Of a DNA stretch of 64,000 bases, positions 53,724-62,624 are shown in pieces. The number at the start of each line of letters is the position of its first letter. The stretch's first letter is position 1. The notes below the pieces were generated by a model. That model was not told the origin of the DNA and did no database searches. It was given only the letters and a program-made list of their open reading frames with translations. Source of the stretch: SABI01 sp963678555 (GTDB lineage Bacteria; Spirochaetota; Spirochaetia; Sphaerochaetales; Sphaerochaetaceae); NCBI GenBank assembly GCA_963678555.2, contig OY782871.2, positions 655,093 through 719,092 of the forward strand, given 5' to 3'. Position numbers and translations under genes: made by a program.

Positions 53724-55225
53724 ACCGGGATACTCATATCGTCATCGGGGGAGGTCTGGGAGGTCTCAGCGCCGCCCTGAGTCTGCTGTCGGCTGACCGG
53801 AATGTCATCCTGTTCGAGAAGAATGAAGATGTGGGGGGAAAGGCTTCCCAGAGATATCTGGGAGCCTACCGGTTCGACACCGGACCGTCTCTCGTGACTC
53901 TCAAAGCAGTCTTTGAACGCCTGTTCAGCCTCAGCGGAGCGGCTCTTGATCAGTACATCCCGTTCAAGGAACTGCACCCGATCACCAGCTACTTCTTCTC
54001 TGACGGTACCCGTTTCTGCAGTGACAGCGGGGAGGCGATGGTGCAGGCTGTCACCGACTCGCTCGCGGTTACGGAACAGGAAATGAAACGGTATGGAGCA
54101 TATACCCGTGAGATCTATGAATTGACTCACCGCATCTTCCTCGAAAAGAGTCTGCACCGCAAGGAAACCTACCTGAACCGTGATACGCTGCACTCCCTGC
54201 TGCGCTTTTCCCGTGTCGATACTCTGAGGACGATGGATACGGCGAACAGAGCGTTTTTCAGAGATGAGAGAATGATACAGCTGGCAGACCGTGCTGCCAC
54301 CTACAACGGTTCCAGCCCCTATCAGACGCCTGCCACGTTTAACAATATCTTTCACGTCGAACACGGGCTAGGAGGCTATGCGGTGACAAACGGTATCTAC
54401 GGAATCGTGGAAGGTCTCAGGCGCAGGATAGAGGAACTGGGAGGAGAGATTCACACATCCAGCCCTGTTGAGCAGATCCTGTACGACAGAAATCGCAGGA
54501 TTACGGGAGTACAGGTGGACAGCCGGAAGTATTCCTCAGACACGGTGTTCAGTGATGTCGACACCATCCATCTCTACCGTGACCTGCTGAAGGATACAGA
54601 CAGCCCCCTCTATCGCAGATACCTGCACCTTGAACCCTCCTCCAGCGCCATCGTCTTCTACTGGGGGATTGCCGGCACCTTCACAGAGCTGTCCCTGCAC
54701 AATATCTTCTTCAGCAGTGACTACCGCAGAGAGTTTCATGAGATACATTCGCTTCACAGGCTTCCGAGTGAGCCGACGATCTATATCAATATCACGAGCA
54801 AGGTCACACCCTCCGATGCACCTGAAGGGAAGGAGAACTGGTTCGTCCTGATCAACGCTCCTCACAGCGGACACAGGAGCGACCCGCATGACATAGAAAG
54901 ACTGAAGGAAACGGTACTCGCACGGCTGAAGCAGGAGCTGAAGGTCGATGTGGGGACGATGATCGAAGAAGAGGAGGTCCTTACTCCGTACGATATCTGG
55001 AACGAGACAGGTTCCCACCGGGGAAGCCTCTACGGGATATCTTCCAACACACGCCTCTCGGCCTTCCTCCGGCACAGGAACAGATCAGACCGGTACAAGG
55101 GACTGTATCACACAGGAGGGACGGTCCATCCGGGAGGGGGAATGCCTCTGGCACTGCTCAGCGGCATGATCAGTGTCGAAGAATATCTGCACCACAATGG
55201 AGGTTCATCTCTATGGGAATCCTAG
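53720..55225 (+). CDS. CrtI-family carotenoid desaturase (CrtD-like)
   Basis: 501 residues. FAD motif IVIGGGLGGLSAALSLLS and FEKNEDVGGKASQRYLGAYR are CrtI-like, and the C-terminal GLYHTGGTVHPGGGMPLALL is intact. It overlaps crtYcd by 4 bp. As a second CrtI-type gene in a cluster with a 1',2'-hydratase and a single cyclase, it most likely performs the 3',4'-desaturation (CrtD). A diapo-type oxygenase or second phytoene desaturase cannot be excluded. Confidence 0.85.
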   Translation: MNRDTHIVIGGGLGGLSAALSLLSADRNVILFEKNEDVGGKASQRYLGAYRFDTGPSLVTLKAVFERLFSLSGAALDQYIPFKELHPITSYFFSDGTRFCSDSGEAMVQAVTDSLAVTEQEMKRYGAYTREIYELTHRIFLEKSLHRKETYLNRDTLHSLLRFSRVDTLRTMDTANRAFFRDERMIQLADRAATYNGSSPYQTPATFNNIFHVEHGLGGYAVTNGIYGIVEGLRRRIEELGGEIHTSSPVEQILYDRNRRITGVQVDSRKYSSDTVFSDVDTIHLYRDLLKDTDSPLYRRYLHLEPSSSAIVFYWGIAGTFTELSLHNIFFSSDYRREFHEIHSLHRLPSEPTIYINITSKVTPSDAPEGKENWFVLINAPHSGHRSDPHDIERLKETVLARLKQELKVDVGTMIEEEEVLTPYDIWNETGSHRGSLYGISSNTRLSAFLRHRNRSDRYKGLYHTGGTVHPGGGMPLALLSGMISVEEYLHHNGGSSLWES

Positions 55226-55887
55226 TCTCTTCAACCGTCATCCTTCTCTGGAGTGCTCACCTGCTGTACTCCCTGTTCGCCGTTCAGGTGGAGGCTGACT
55301 CACCCATGCTGTATCTGCACATCCTGCTGCAGGCATACCTGTACACGGGACTGTTCATCACCAGTCACGACAGCATGCACGGGGCAATCAGCCGCAACAG
55401 AACCGTCAATGATGCCTTCGGCCAGATTGCACTGTGGCTCTTTGCCGCCTTTCCCTACAGGAAGATGTTCAGCAAGCATATGCAGCACCACCATCACCCC
55501 GCCACGGCAGAGGACCCCGACTTCTGTGTACAGAGTCAGAACTACTTCCGCTGGTTCTTTCACTTCTTCTTTTCCTATGTCACGGTCGTTCAGATCATCA
55601 CCATGGCACTGCTGTTCAATGCTCTGGTCTACCTCGCTCAGGCACCACTTTCACATGTCATCCTCTTCTGGGTGATCCCGCCGTTCCTCGCGACCTTCCA
55701 GCTGTTCACCTTCGGAACCTTTCTCCCCCACAGACTTCCTCACACACAGGAGATGGGTATCCACCGATCAAGGACTCAGCGAAAGAATCATCTGCTTGCG
55801 ATGCTCTCCTGCTGGTTCTTCGGCTACCATCTCGAACATCACCTGTACCCCACTACCCCCTGGTACCGTCTCTATCAGAAGAAATGA
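55213..55887 (+). CDS. crtW: Beta-carotene ketolase (CrtW)
   Basis: 224 residues, a membrane di-iron enzyme of the fatty-acid-hydroxylase/desaturase type. The three histidine boxes are present: ITSHDSMHGAIS, KHMQHHHHPATAEDPDF and GYHLEHHLYPTTPWYRLY, the last characteristic of CrtW. It adds a 4-keto group to a beta-ionone ring. GGAGG precedes the ATG, and it overlaps the desaturase gene by 13 bp. Last gene of the operon. Confidence 0.88.
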   Translation: MGILVSSTVILLWSAHLLYSLFAVQVEADSPMLYLHILLQAYLYTGLFITSHDSMHGAISRNRTVNDAFGQIALWLFAAFPYRKMFSKHMQHHHHPATAEDPDFCVQSQNYFRWFFHFFFSYVTVVQIITMALLFNALVYLAQAPLSHVILFWVIPPFLATFQLFTFGTFLPHRLPHTQEMGIHRSRTQRKNHLLAMLSCWFFGYHLEHHLYPTTPWYRLYQKK

Positions 55888-56030
55888 CGGGCCCGCCTCG
55901 GCTGAACCGGATATCCTTTCTCCTCTGATACGATACCGTCTGTTGGCCCGAAACAGCGGTGCAGGTACTTGCAATTGCCTCCCTGATGCATACAATAGAA
56001 ACAAACAACCTCACCAGCCGGAGAAAAGAA

Positions 56031-56480
56031 ATGAGTAAAGTAGTGATTGCGAATGACCATGGTGCTGTGGAGATCACACAGCGGATCATCACCCATCTTG
56101 AGAAGTACGGGTACGAAGTGAATTACCTCGGTGTAAGCTCAGAGGACTCAGTGGACTACCCTGACATGGCCTCGAAGGCCTGCGGTGAATACCTTGCAGG
56201 AGGGTATGAATTCGGCATCGTGTGCTGCGGTACCGGTATCGGTATCTCGATCTCGGCGAACAAGATCAACGGAATCAGGTGCGCCCTTCCCCAGAATACC
56301 TTCGCCGCCCGGATGGCGAAGCAGCACAACAACGCAAACTTCATCGCCTTCGGTGGAAGAATCGACTATCAGGATGACGTACTGGATATGGTCGATGCCT
56401 TCATCGATGAATCGTTCGAAGGCGGACGTCATGAACGGAGAGTCGACAAGATCATGGCTCTGGAAGGGGGCGTCTGCTAG
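56031..56480 (+). CDS. rpiB: Ribose-5-phosphate isomerase B (LacAB_rpiB family)
   Basis: 149 residues from the ATG at 56031 (GGAG upstream; an in-frame frame extends back to 55959). Typical motifs: VVIANDHGAVE at the start, YPDMASKACGEYLAGG, GIVCCGTGIGISISANK (active Cys and GTGIG loop) and HNNANFIAFGGR. It interconverts ribose 5-phosphate and ribulose 5-phosphate; an allose/galactose isomerase role is possible in this family. Convergent with, and overlapping by 4 bp, the HAD-deaminase fusion. Confidence 0.92.
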   Translation: MSKVVIANDHGAVEITQRIITHLEKYGYEVNYLGVSSEDSVDYPDMASKACGEYLAGGYEFGIVCCGTGIGISISANKINGIRCALPQNTFAARMAKQHNNANFIAFGGRIDYQDDVLDMVDAFIDESFEGGRHERRVDKIMALEGGVC

Positions 56481-57538
56481 GACTGTTCCAGTTTGAACGG
56501 GACCGGCAGAAGATCTCTGAACTGATACCGTGTGATGTGGTCTTCCTCATCACACAGGTACACGGGAACGTCGGGTCCCGAAAATTCACTGAGCACCTGC
56601 AGACATACCGCACAGGGAGGGGATGGAGGATTGTCCTTCGTGACCACCACGAGCATTTCGATATCAAGCCGCCCCTCTTCGCTGACACCCTTCATGACGG
56701 CACCCCGCTCTGCGCAGATCGTCGCCCCGTAGCTTGCATTCTCCACATTACACCCGCTGTACATTCTTCCGCTCTCTGAGCTGACGATCGTGGCCCCTAC
56801 CGGATAGGAGGAGTACGGAGTATATGCATGTGAACGTGCTTCAAAAGCCTCTTCCCGGCTGACGAACATCCGTATCAGTTCATTGAACTCCTCGATCGAT
56901 GAAAAGGAGGGGAACGAGCCGAGTCCTTCGAACACAAAATCAGCGCCCTTCTCTCTCAGCTGGGAGCGTGTAAAGCTCGAAGTGATACCACCGCACAACG
57001 CTCCGGCCCTCTTCGCAGCTTCGACCCCGTTCGTGGCATCCTCGAACACGATACACTCCTCTATCGATACACCGATACGTTCAGCGGCCATCAGGTAGAT
57101 ATCGGGATACGGTTTTTTCCTTTCCACGTCCTTGCCGTGAATGAGTGCGTCGAACCAGGCTCGGTCAAGGTCCATCACATCAATATTGATCTCCATCTTC
57201 GTCGGATCGGCACTCGTTGCGACGGCCATCTGCAGGTTTGCCGCGTGGCAGGTCTCAACGAAGGAGTGAACACCCGGAAGGGCCTCTTCGTTTCCCTCTA
57301 TCAGACGCTTGTAGATCTCATAGGTATCGAGTTTCGCCTGCTCGATGTCAAGCTCATATCCGTACTTCTCGGCCACACCCCCGATATAGCGGTTCTCACC
57401 GGCGCCCACGAAGGGAAGGAAGTCCTCGGGAGTCACCGCGACTCCATGCTCATGGAAATACTCCACCGCGGCATCTCTGATATACGCTTCAGAATCGATA
57501 AGAACTCCATCCATATCGAACAGGATTGCTTTCACCAT
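56477..57538 (-). CDS. Fusion of HAD phosphatase and cytidine deaminase
   Basis: 353 residues. Residues 1-~215 are a HAD hydrolase of the beta-phosphoglucomutase/nucleotidase group: ILFDMDGVLIDSEAY, ATSADPTKMEI, KKPYPDIYLMAAERI and IVFEDATNGVEAAKRAG. Residues ~225-353 are a cytidine deaminase: YSSYPVGATIVSSE, GCNVENASYGATICAERGAV (Cys275, Glu277) and PPCAVCLQVL (Cys309, Cys312), so both active sites are intact. GGAG precedes the ATG. The fusion suggests sequential dephosphorylation and deamination of cytidine nucleotides or handling of pentose phosphates, in line with the convergent rpiB. Confidence 0.9.
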   Translation of the reverse strand: MVKAILFDMDGVLIDSEAYIRDAAVEYFHEHGVAVTPEDFLPFVGAGENRYIGGVAEKYGYELDIEQAKLDTYEIYKRLIEGNEEALPGVHSFVETCHAANLQMAVATSADPTKMEINIDVMDLDRAWFDALIHGKDVERKKPYPDIYLMAAERIGVSIEECIVFEDATNGVEAAKRAGALCGGITSSFTRSQLREKGADFVFEGLGSFPSFSSIEEFNELIRMFVSREEAFEARSHAYTPYSSYPVGATIVSSESGRMYSGCNVENASYGATICAERGAVMKGVSEEGRLDIEMLVVVTKDNPPSPPCAVCLQVLSEFSGPDVPVYLCDEEDHITRYQFRDLLPVPFKLEQS

Positions 57539-57560
57539 GGGACTTTCTCCTTTGTGTACT

Positions 57561-58319
57561 TCAGTTCAGGGGTTCTACTGCAAGATGCAGAAGTGAGATC
57601 AGGGGCTGGTAATCACCGTCAAGCGCTGCAATATCAGCTTCCAGGAGTCTGGCCTCGTCCTGTGAAGGGTTGATATGCCACCCTGCACGATGAGAGAGCT
57701 GCTGGAAGAAGACCCTCAACACCCGCGTGTTTCCTTCGAGGAAGGGATGCAGTGCATGCACCTCCGCCATGAAATAGGCGAGGTTGTCGACAAACGTGCC
57801 AAAATCCTGTTTCCTGAGATAGCGTTCCTGCCTCAATCTGGAAAAGATCTCTTCCGCTGTGGAGTCAATGAACTGAGGAAGACAGAATACGGTCTTCTGG
57901 GTCACTGCCGTCTCGCGTAGCGATCCGCTGAACGGATAGATGTCACTGAACAGTCTATGGTGGATTTCACACAGATATTCAAAGTCAAAGGCTCCCTCAT
58001 GCTCACTGCTCAGAAGCTCAGCCATCCGTACCGAGACAATCAGAGTCTCTATAGTATCGAGGAACTCCTGGTCGGTGATACCGAAGAGGTTGATCAGGAT
58101 ATCAGTGCCCGGATAGAGGTGGTCCTCCGTATCCGTCATATGTTCATCACCGGTCAGTCCGTAGGAGTCGAGTATGCGTGATACCGCCTCATCGGGTTCG
58201 ACCTTGCCGTCAAGCACGTCGTGCACGAGTTCTTCGGCCTCTTCGCTCATGTGGTATTCTTCGGTTTCCTGAATAAAATAGATATAATCAAGAAGACGTC
58301 GTATACTGCGTTCTTTCAT
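57561..58319 (-). CDS. Fic-domain AMPylase-like protein with VbhA-like N-terminus
   Basis: 252 residues from the ATG at 58319 (an in-frame GTG is 6 nt upstream). The Fic core motif is HPFLEGNTRVLR, with catalytic His near residue 191; the usual GNGR reads GNTR. The Fic preceding region (FSDIYPFSGSLRE, then a flap) is normal. The N-terminal stretch MSEEAEELVHDVLDGKVEPD, then EAVSRILDSYG resembles an antitoxin VbhA-type helical domain, so inhibitor and toxin may be in one chain. Target unknown. Confidence 0.85.
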   Translation of the reverse strand: MKERSIRRLLDYIYFIQETEEYHMSEEAEELVHDVLDGKVEPDEAVSRILDSYGLTGDEHMTDTEDHLYPGTDILINLFGITDQEFLDTIETLIVSVRMAELLSSEHEGAFDFEYLCEIHHRLFSDIYPFSGSLRETAVTQKTVFCLPQFIDSTAEEIFSRLRQERYLRKQDFGTFVDNLAYFMAEVHALHPFLEGNTRVLRVFFQQLSHRAGWHINPSQDEARLLEADIAALDGDYQPLISLLHLAVEPLN

Positions 58320-58330
58320 CTCCACTACCT

Positions 58331-59548
58331 TTAGAATCGATATGTCACGCCAAGGCGCACAATCCCGGAAAGTTCGTAGGGGGTAAAGAGGTCACTCATG
58401 AGGAAACGTGTCTCCGCCATGGCGGCGAACGAGAAGACCTCACTGATATCATACCGTCCGATAAGGCCGACATATGGCCCGTAGAACACTTTCGGCTGTG
58501 TACCACCGCTGAGATCCTTGTCCGTGAACATCACAGAGAGACCAAGAGCGGCATCAGCACTCCACCTGTCAGAGAAGCGGCGGGTGTACGAGACACCTGC
58601 CCTGACATCGGGGGCAATGACCGAGTCTCCGCCTACACTCTCTTCATAGAGAGTAAAGCCGATTCCTGCACGCATCGATAGATAGGCGTCGGGACCGAAG
58701 GTTGCGATACCGGGATAGACAAATTCAAAGGTGAACGAAGGAAGAATCCTCGTCCTCAGATCCGTGTACACGTCATCGGGGTCAAAGAAGTCAGTAAGGA
58801 ATAGGTTATCTCCCTTTCCCCCGGTACCGATGAAGAGTTCAACAGCCATTGCCGGGTTTGAGTCAAGGGCCTCTATCAGCTCCTCCTCACTCGGAGGAGA
58901 AAGAGGCGTGACACCGGCGGGTTCGGTGACCGGCTCGAGTGCCGCCACCGGCTCAGCAGAGACCTCAGCCTGCGGGAAAACTGTCTCACCTGCATCAGAA
59001 ACCGGGATAAGCTCCTCTTCCACCACTGCAGGTTCACTGATAACTGCAACCTCTTCAACAGGCTCTGATATCACCATCGGGGCCGAGTCCATCACCTCGG
59101 GAGGGGAATCTACGATCAGGGGTTGTGAGGTGATCACTTCAGGGGCAGTGTCAATCACTACCGGAGCCGAACTGATCACTTCAGGAGAAGCACCAATGAC
59201 TTCCGGGGGAGTCTCTATCACTTCGGCAGAAGCGACGGCCTGCGCGGCCTCCTTCTTACCGGGATACTCATAGCTCGAAGAAGTCGAAAAATTCTCTCCA
59301 TCATAGGACTGCTGAATCTCGAACCGGTGTACAAGCTCTTCATCCACACCCTCCAGAATATAGCTGGTGACCGAAGAATCGACACGCTCCCAATCCTGAT
59401 CGTTCAGGCGGTATCTGAACACAGAGACTTCGTCATCTGCCGCACGCCAGGACCATTCTATCGTGACAAGGCCTGCATGAAGCGAGAATGCAAAGAAAAC
59501 AAGAGCTGTCAGTACACAAAAACGTCTACCACTGGAAATTCTAGTCAT
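58331..59548 (-). CDS. Outer-membrane protein with proline/valine-rich repeat linker
   Basis: 405 residues from the ATG at 59548 (GGAGG upstream; the longer frame to 59632 would bury the signal peptide). Signal peptide FCVLTALVFFAFSLHA. A short Ig-like domain comes next (SWRAADDEVSVFRYRLND). Then a ~70-residue linker repeats a motif of about 8-9 residues, e.g. PPEVIGASPEVISSAPVV. The C-terminal ~170 residues are beta-strand rich and end in YRF, the terminal aromatic of outer-membrane barrels. The linker would span the periplasm or extend outward. Family not recognised. Confidence 0.7.
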   Translation of the reverse strand: MTRISSGRRFCVLTALVFFAFSLHAGLVTIEWSWRAADDEVSVFRYRLNDQDWERVDSSVTSYILEGVDEELVHRFEIQQSYDGENFSTSSSYEYPGKKEAAQAVASAEVIETPPEVIGASPEVISSAPVVIDTAPEVITSQPLIVDSPPEVMDSAPMVISEPVEEVAVISEPAVVEEELIPVSDAGETVFPQAEVSAEPVAALEPVTEPAGVTPLSPPSEEELIEALDSNPAMAVELFIGTGGKGDNLFLTDFFDPDDVYTDLRTRILPSFTFEFVYPGIATFGPDAYLSMRAGIGFTLYEESVGGDSVIAPDVRAGVSYTRRFSDRWSADAALGLSVMFTDKDLSGGTQPKVFYGPYVGLIGRYDISEVFSFAAMAETRFLMSDLFTPYELSGIVRLGVTYRF

Positions 59549-59673
59549 ATGCCCTCCGGATTGCTTCTTCACCTGAGTATACCACAACATGTATGAATAA
59601 TTAAGATACTCCCTCCACCGTGAAAGGTACATATTTATTAGGGGAAATTATGTAATATCTTTCCGATTCATAC

Positions 59674-59686
59674 TATACTCATCACC
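59674..59686 (+). promoter_or_regulatory. -10 hexamer 7 nt before the yitT-like ATG
   Basis: TATACT (59674-59679) ends 7 nt before the ATG at 59687, with no Shine-Dalgarno between. The -35 position (TGTAAT) is weak. It fits the leaderless pattern seen at four other genes in the window. Confidence 0.4.
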
Positions 59687-60565
59687 ATGAACGCAGCAAA
59701 GAACCTACGAAACAGAATCATGATCATTCTCGGCAGTGCTGTGATAGCTCTCGGTCTGATCCTCTTCATCACTCCGGCCCAGCTGGCAAGCGGGGGCGTA
59801 AGCGGTATAGCGGTCATCCTGTTCCACCTGTTCAACATCGATGTCGGTATATCCATTTTTGTCGTATCGGTACCGATTTTTATAGCAGGCATCAAGATAT
59901 TCGGAAGCAGATTCTTTGTCATCTCGCTTATAGGAACCTTTCTTCTCAGCGGATGGACCAGCCTGTTCGGACTTCTGTTCGGATTTGAAGGGATCCTCGA
60001 CTACAGCGATTCAATCAATGTCCTGCTCTCCGCGATCTTCGGGGGTTTTCTCATCGGTTTTGGTACCGGAATAGTACTCAAAGGGGGAGCGAACACCGGA
60101 GGGATCGATATTCTGGCACAGATCATCAGCCGCTTCACACCGCTCTCCCTCGGCACATCCTTCTTCATAGTCGACGGTATTGTCCTGCTGCTCGGTGCGA
60201 CGGTATTCGGCATCGAACGGGCTCTGTTCGCGGCTATCGCTCTGTACGTCTCGAGTATATCCATCAACTATGTCGTGCTCAACATAGGAACCCGCTATGC
60301 AAAGACCGCACTGATCATCACTGACAAGCAGGAGCTCATCGCGCGGAGGATCAATGACGAACTCGGACACGGGGCCACGTTCTTTGACGGCAGGGGTTCC
60401 TACACGCAGAAAGAGAGACCGGTCATCATGACGGTGATACCGAACCAGAAGGTGAGCACTCTGATAGCTATCGTCAAGGAATGCGACCCCTCGGCTTTCA
60501 TGATTCTCGAGGAGGCGCACGAGGTTATGGGAGAGGGCTTCACGAATCTGTCAAGCCGCTACTGA
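59687..60565 (+). CDS. YitT-family membrane protein (DUF161-DUF2179)
   Basis: 292 residues. Five to six membrane segments with the DUF161 hallmarks ITPAQLASGGVSGIAVIL and GIVLKGGANTGGIDILAQII, then a cytoplasmic DUF2179 domain (KTALIITDKQELIARRINDE and GRGSYTQKERPVIMTVI). The family is common and poorly characterised; a transport function is suspected. The end lies 3 bp from the convergent nucleotidyltransferase gene. Confidence 0.88.
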   Translation: MNAAKNLRNRIMIILGSAVIALGLILFITPAQLASGGVSGIAVILFHLFNIDVGISIFVVSVPIFIAGIKIFGSRFFVISLIGTFLLSGWTSLFGLLFGFEGILDYSDSINVLLSAIFGGFLIGFGTGIVLKGGANTGGIDILAQIISRFTPLSLGTSFFIVDGIVLLLGATVFGIERALFAAIALYVSSISINYVVLNIGTRYAKTALIITDKQELIARRINDELGHGATFFDGRGSYTQKERPVIMTVIPNQKVSTLIAIVKECDPSAFMILEEAHEVMGEGFTNLSSRY

Positions 60566-60568
60566 TCC

Positions 60569-61474
60569 TCACGTCCACAGTTTCTTCGGGTAAAGCCCCC
60601 GGTCGATCATGGAAGCGATCTCCTGTTTCACGTTATCTCTGTCTTCCTGATAGGTCATTCCGAACCACTTCTCCTGCGTGGTGTAGAACCGCATCTTCGC
60701 AAAGCCGGTCTGGATCATCTCGCTCGATGCTTCAGGCAGATAGCACTCTTCCTTCGCCGTGGAGACATTCTCCCGTATGAACCGGTCGAAGTAGTCATTC
60801 AGGAAATCAAGGGCCTTGAGGGTGTAGCCGAAATAGTTCATCGAAACCCACTCATCTCCACTGAGAAGGCGCTTCTCCCCGTCGATATCGCTGTAGATCT
60901 TCTCACCTTCATGATAGATCTTCTTGTTCTCTCTCATGGAGTCAAGATACCCGTCCTTTACGCGGCAAATCGCACGTGATACCGAACCGCTGAGGCTTGT
61001 GGTGTTCTTGAGCACATACCCTACCATTGCCTGTTCCACAGAATCTGCATCAACCTCCGACAGGTGCCGTGCCATGGTCTTGAACGGGTCTATACCGTAG
61101 TAGTCATCACTGTTGATGACACAGAACGGTGCGTCCAGTTCCTCCTTCGCGCTGAGAACAGCATGAACAGTACCCCAGGGCTTTGTCCTGTCCTTCGACA
61201 GATCTACCTGCTGCGGTGTAAGGAGTGTACTCATCTCCTGGAACACGTACGAAGCATCGCAGTGCCGGCTGACTCTGTCAAAGATCCGCTCCCGGAAATC
61301 CTTCTCGATATCCTTGCGGATGATGTATACCACCTTTCCGAAACCGCTTCTCAGCGCATCATAGGTAGAATAGTCGAGAAGTGCTTCATTATCCAGGCCT
61401 ACGCCATCTATCTGTTTCACTCCACCATAGCGGCTTCCCATTCCCGCCGCCATCACGAGTAGAATTGGTTTCAT
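60569..61474 (-). CDS. NTP-transferase-family nucleotidyltransferase
   Basis: 301 residues. The nucleotide-binding start MKPILLVMAAGMGSRYGGVK and the WGTVHAVLSAKEELD and FCVINSDDYYGIDPF blocks are those of sugar-nucleotide pyrophosphorylases. It would transfer an NMP to a sugar phosphate or similar alcohol; the specific sugar cannot be read from sequence. AAGGAGG precedes the ATG. No sugar-nucleotide pathway genes are adjacent. Confidence 0.82.
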   Translation of the reverse strand: MKPILLVMAAGMGSRYGGVKQIDGVGLDNEALLDYSTYDALRSGFGKVVYIIRKDIEKDFRERIFDRVSRHCDASYVFQEMSTLLTPQQVDLSKDRTKPWGTVHAVLSAKEELDAPFCVINSDDYYGIDPFKTMARHLSEVDADSVEQAMVGYVLKNTTSLSGSVSRAICRVKDGYLDSMRENKKIYHEGEKIYSDIDGEKRLLSGDEWVSMNYFGYTLKALDFLNDYFDRFIRENVSTAKEECYLPEASSEMIQTGFAKMRFYTTQEKWFGMTYQEDRDNVKQEIASMIDRGLYPKKLWT

Positions 61475-61588
61475 ACCAACCTCCTTGGGTACTCATATCT
61501 TTTGCCGAGTATAGCATATCGAGAGGAGAAACTCTATAACAGGGGGACAGGATACACACGGAGAAAACAGAACCCGAAAGAGTCCTGT

Positions 61589-62146
61589 CTAGTCTGCCAG
61601 CACCTCAACCAGGATTGACGCCTCATACAGTCCGGAGGAGAATTCCTCAATGTTGAAGCCTTCTGAGCGGGAAGGGAAGGCAACGCTTATACTCCCGATC
61701 TCCGTGTACTGAGAACCTTCAAGAACACCAACCTTCTTCTGCAGCGGCTGATTACCCGCCGAGTACACAGTCTCTTCGTCAGTGAAGTTCCTCACCCTGA
61801 GGAAGAACGGGATCGGCTGCCCTCCGGCATCCTCTCCATCTTCCGTAATATTCCTGAAAGCGAATATATCAGATACGCTGGAGGATCCTAATCCGGGTGA
61901 AAGCTTCATCTGGTACTGAATGAACGGCGAGTTGCTTGAAAACTGATAGGTGGCGATCTGGTACTCGTTACCTGCGACCTCCTGCGAGAAGAGAAACCCC
62001 GAAGAGAAGGTCACATCCACGGAGAAGGACTCCTGCAGAGGTATACTTCCGTTCAGCGGAATAGTCCCTACAAAGAGGGTCCTCTGGCCGAACAGCACAG
62101 AGGTGAGGAAGAGCATCAGCAGTACAGGGATTACTCCTTTTTTCAA
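61589..62146 (-). CDS. Hypothetical secreted protein
   Basis: 185 residues if the TTG at 62146 is used, 7 nt after GGAGG; ATG (62152) and GTG (62149) in the same frame are too close to the Shine-Dalgarno sequence. Signal peptide (VIPVLLMLFLTSVLFG). The mature part is beta-rich: TLFVGTIPLNGSIPLQESFS, FRNITEDGEDAGGQPIPFFL. Its start resembles the duplicated 81-residue proteins at 39109 and 40469. No recognised family. Confidence 0.6.
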   Translation of the reverse strand: MKKGVIPVLLMLFLTSVLFGQRTLFVGTIPLNGSIPLQESFSVDVTFSSGFLFSQEVAGNEYQIATYQFSSNSPFIQYQMKLSPGLGSSSVSDIFAFRNITEDGEDAGGQPIPFFLRVRNFTDEETVYSAGNQPLQKKVGVLEGSQYTEIGSISVAFPSRSEGFNIEEFSSGLYEASILVEVLAD

Positions 62147-62431
62147 CACCATTCCTCCGTCAACACCTATATACCGATAGAGTACTTCACCGGTTCACTC
62201 CTGTCAACACTAACACCTGAATAAACACTTCTCATAACATTTTTATATCTATTTCATATCTTTAATGCCTTTATAGGAATTCAGATATGACAGACGATAG
62301 TACTCCAACGGCAGACAGGAAACCGGATGCGAGAAAGCAGACATCGGGAGAAGTGTCTGTGGAGATATTTACCTTCATCGGGTTTTCCTGTAGAATCAAT
62401 CACGCTTACACCGTTTCACGGTATATGGCCT

Positions 62432-62505
<74 letters not shown>

Positions 62506-62579
62506 TACTCCCTTCATCACCATCTCACCCTCTCCAGATCCTCACACCTGGCGCGTTTCGGCAGCGGGTGGCAAATCAC

Positions 62580-62618
62580 TTGACAATCAAACTATACACA
62601 GGTATCTTGATTATCAAG
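62580..62618 (+). promoter_or_regulatory. marR promoter with twin TTGA-N3-TCAA operators
   Basis: TTGACA (62580-62585), 17 bp, TATCTT (62603-62608) form a good promoter. Two 11-bp palindromes of identical form, TTGACAATCAA (62580-62590, over the -35) and TTGATTATCAA (62607-62617, over the -10 and start site), lie 27 bp apart. This is the layout of an autoregulated MarR operator. Confidence 0.65.
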
Positions 62619-62624
62619 GTATGT

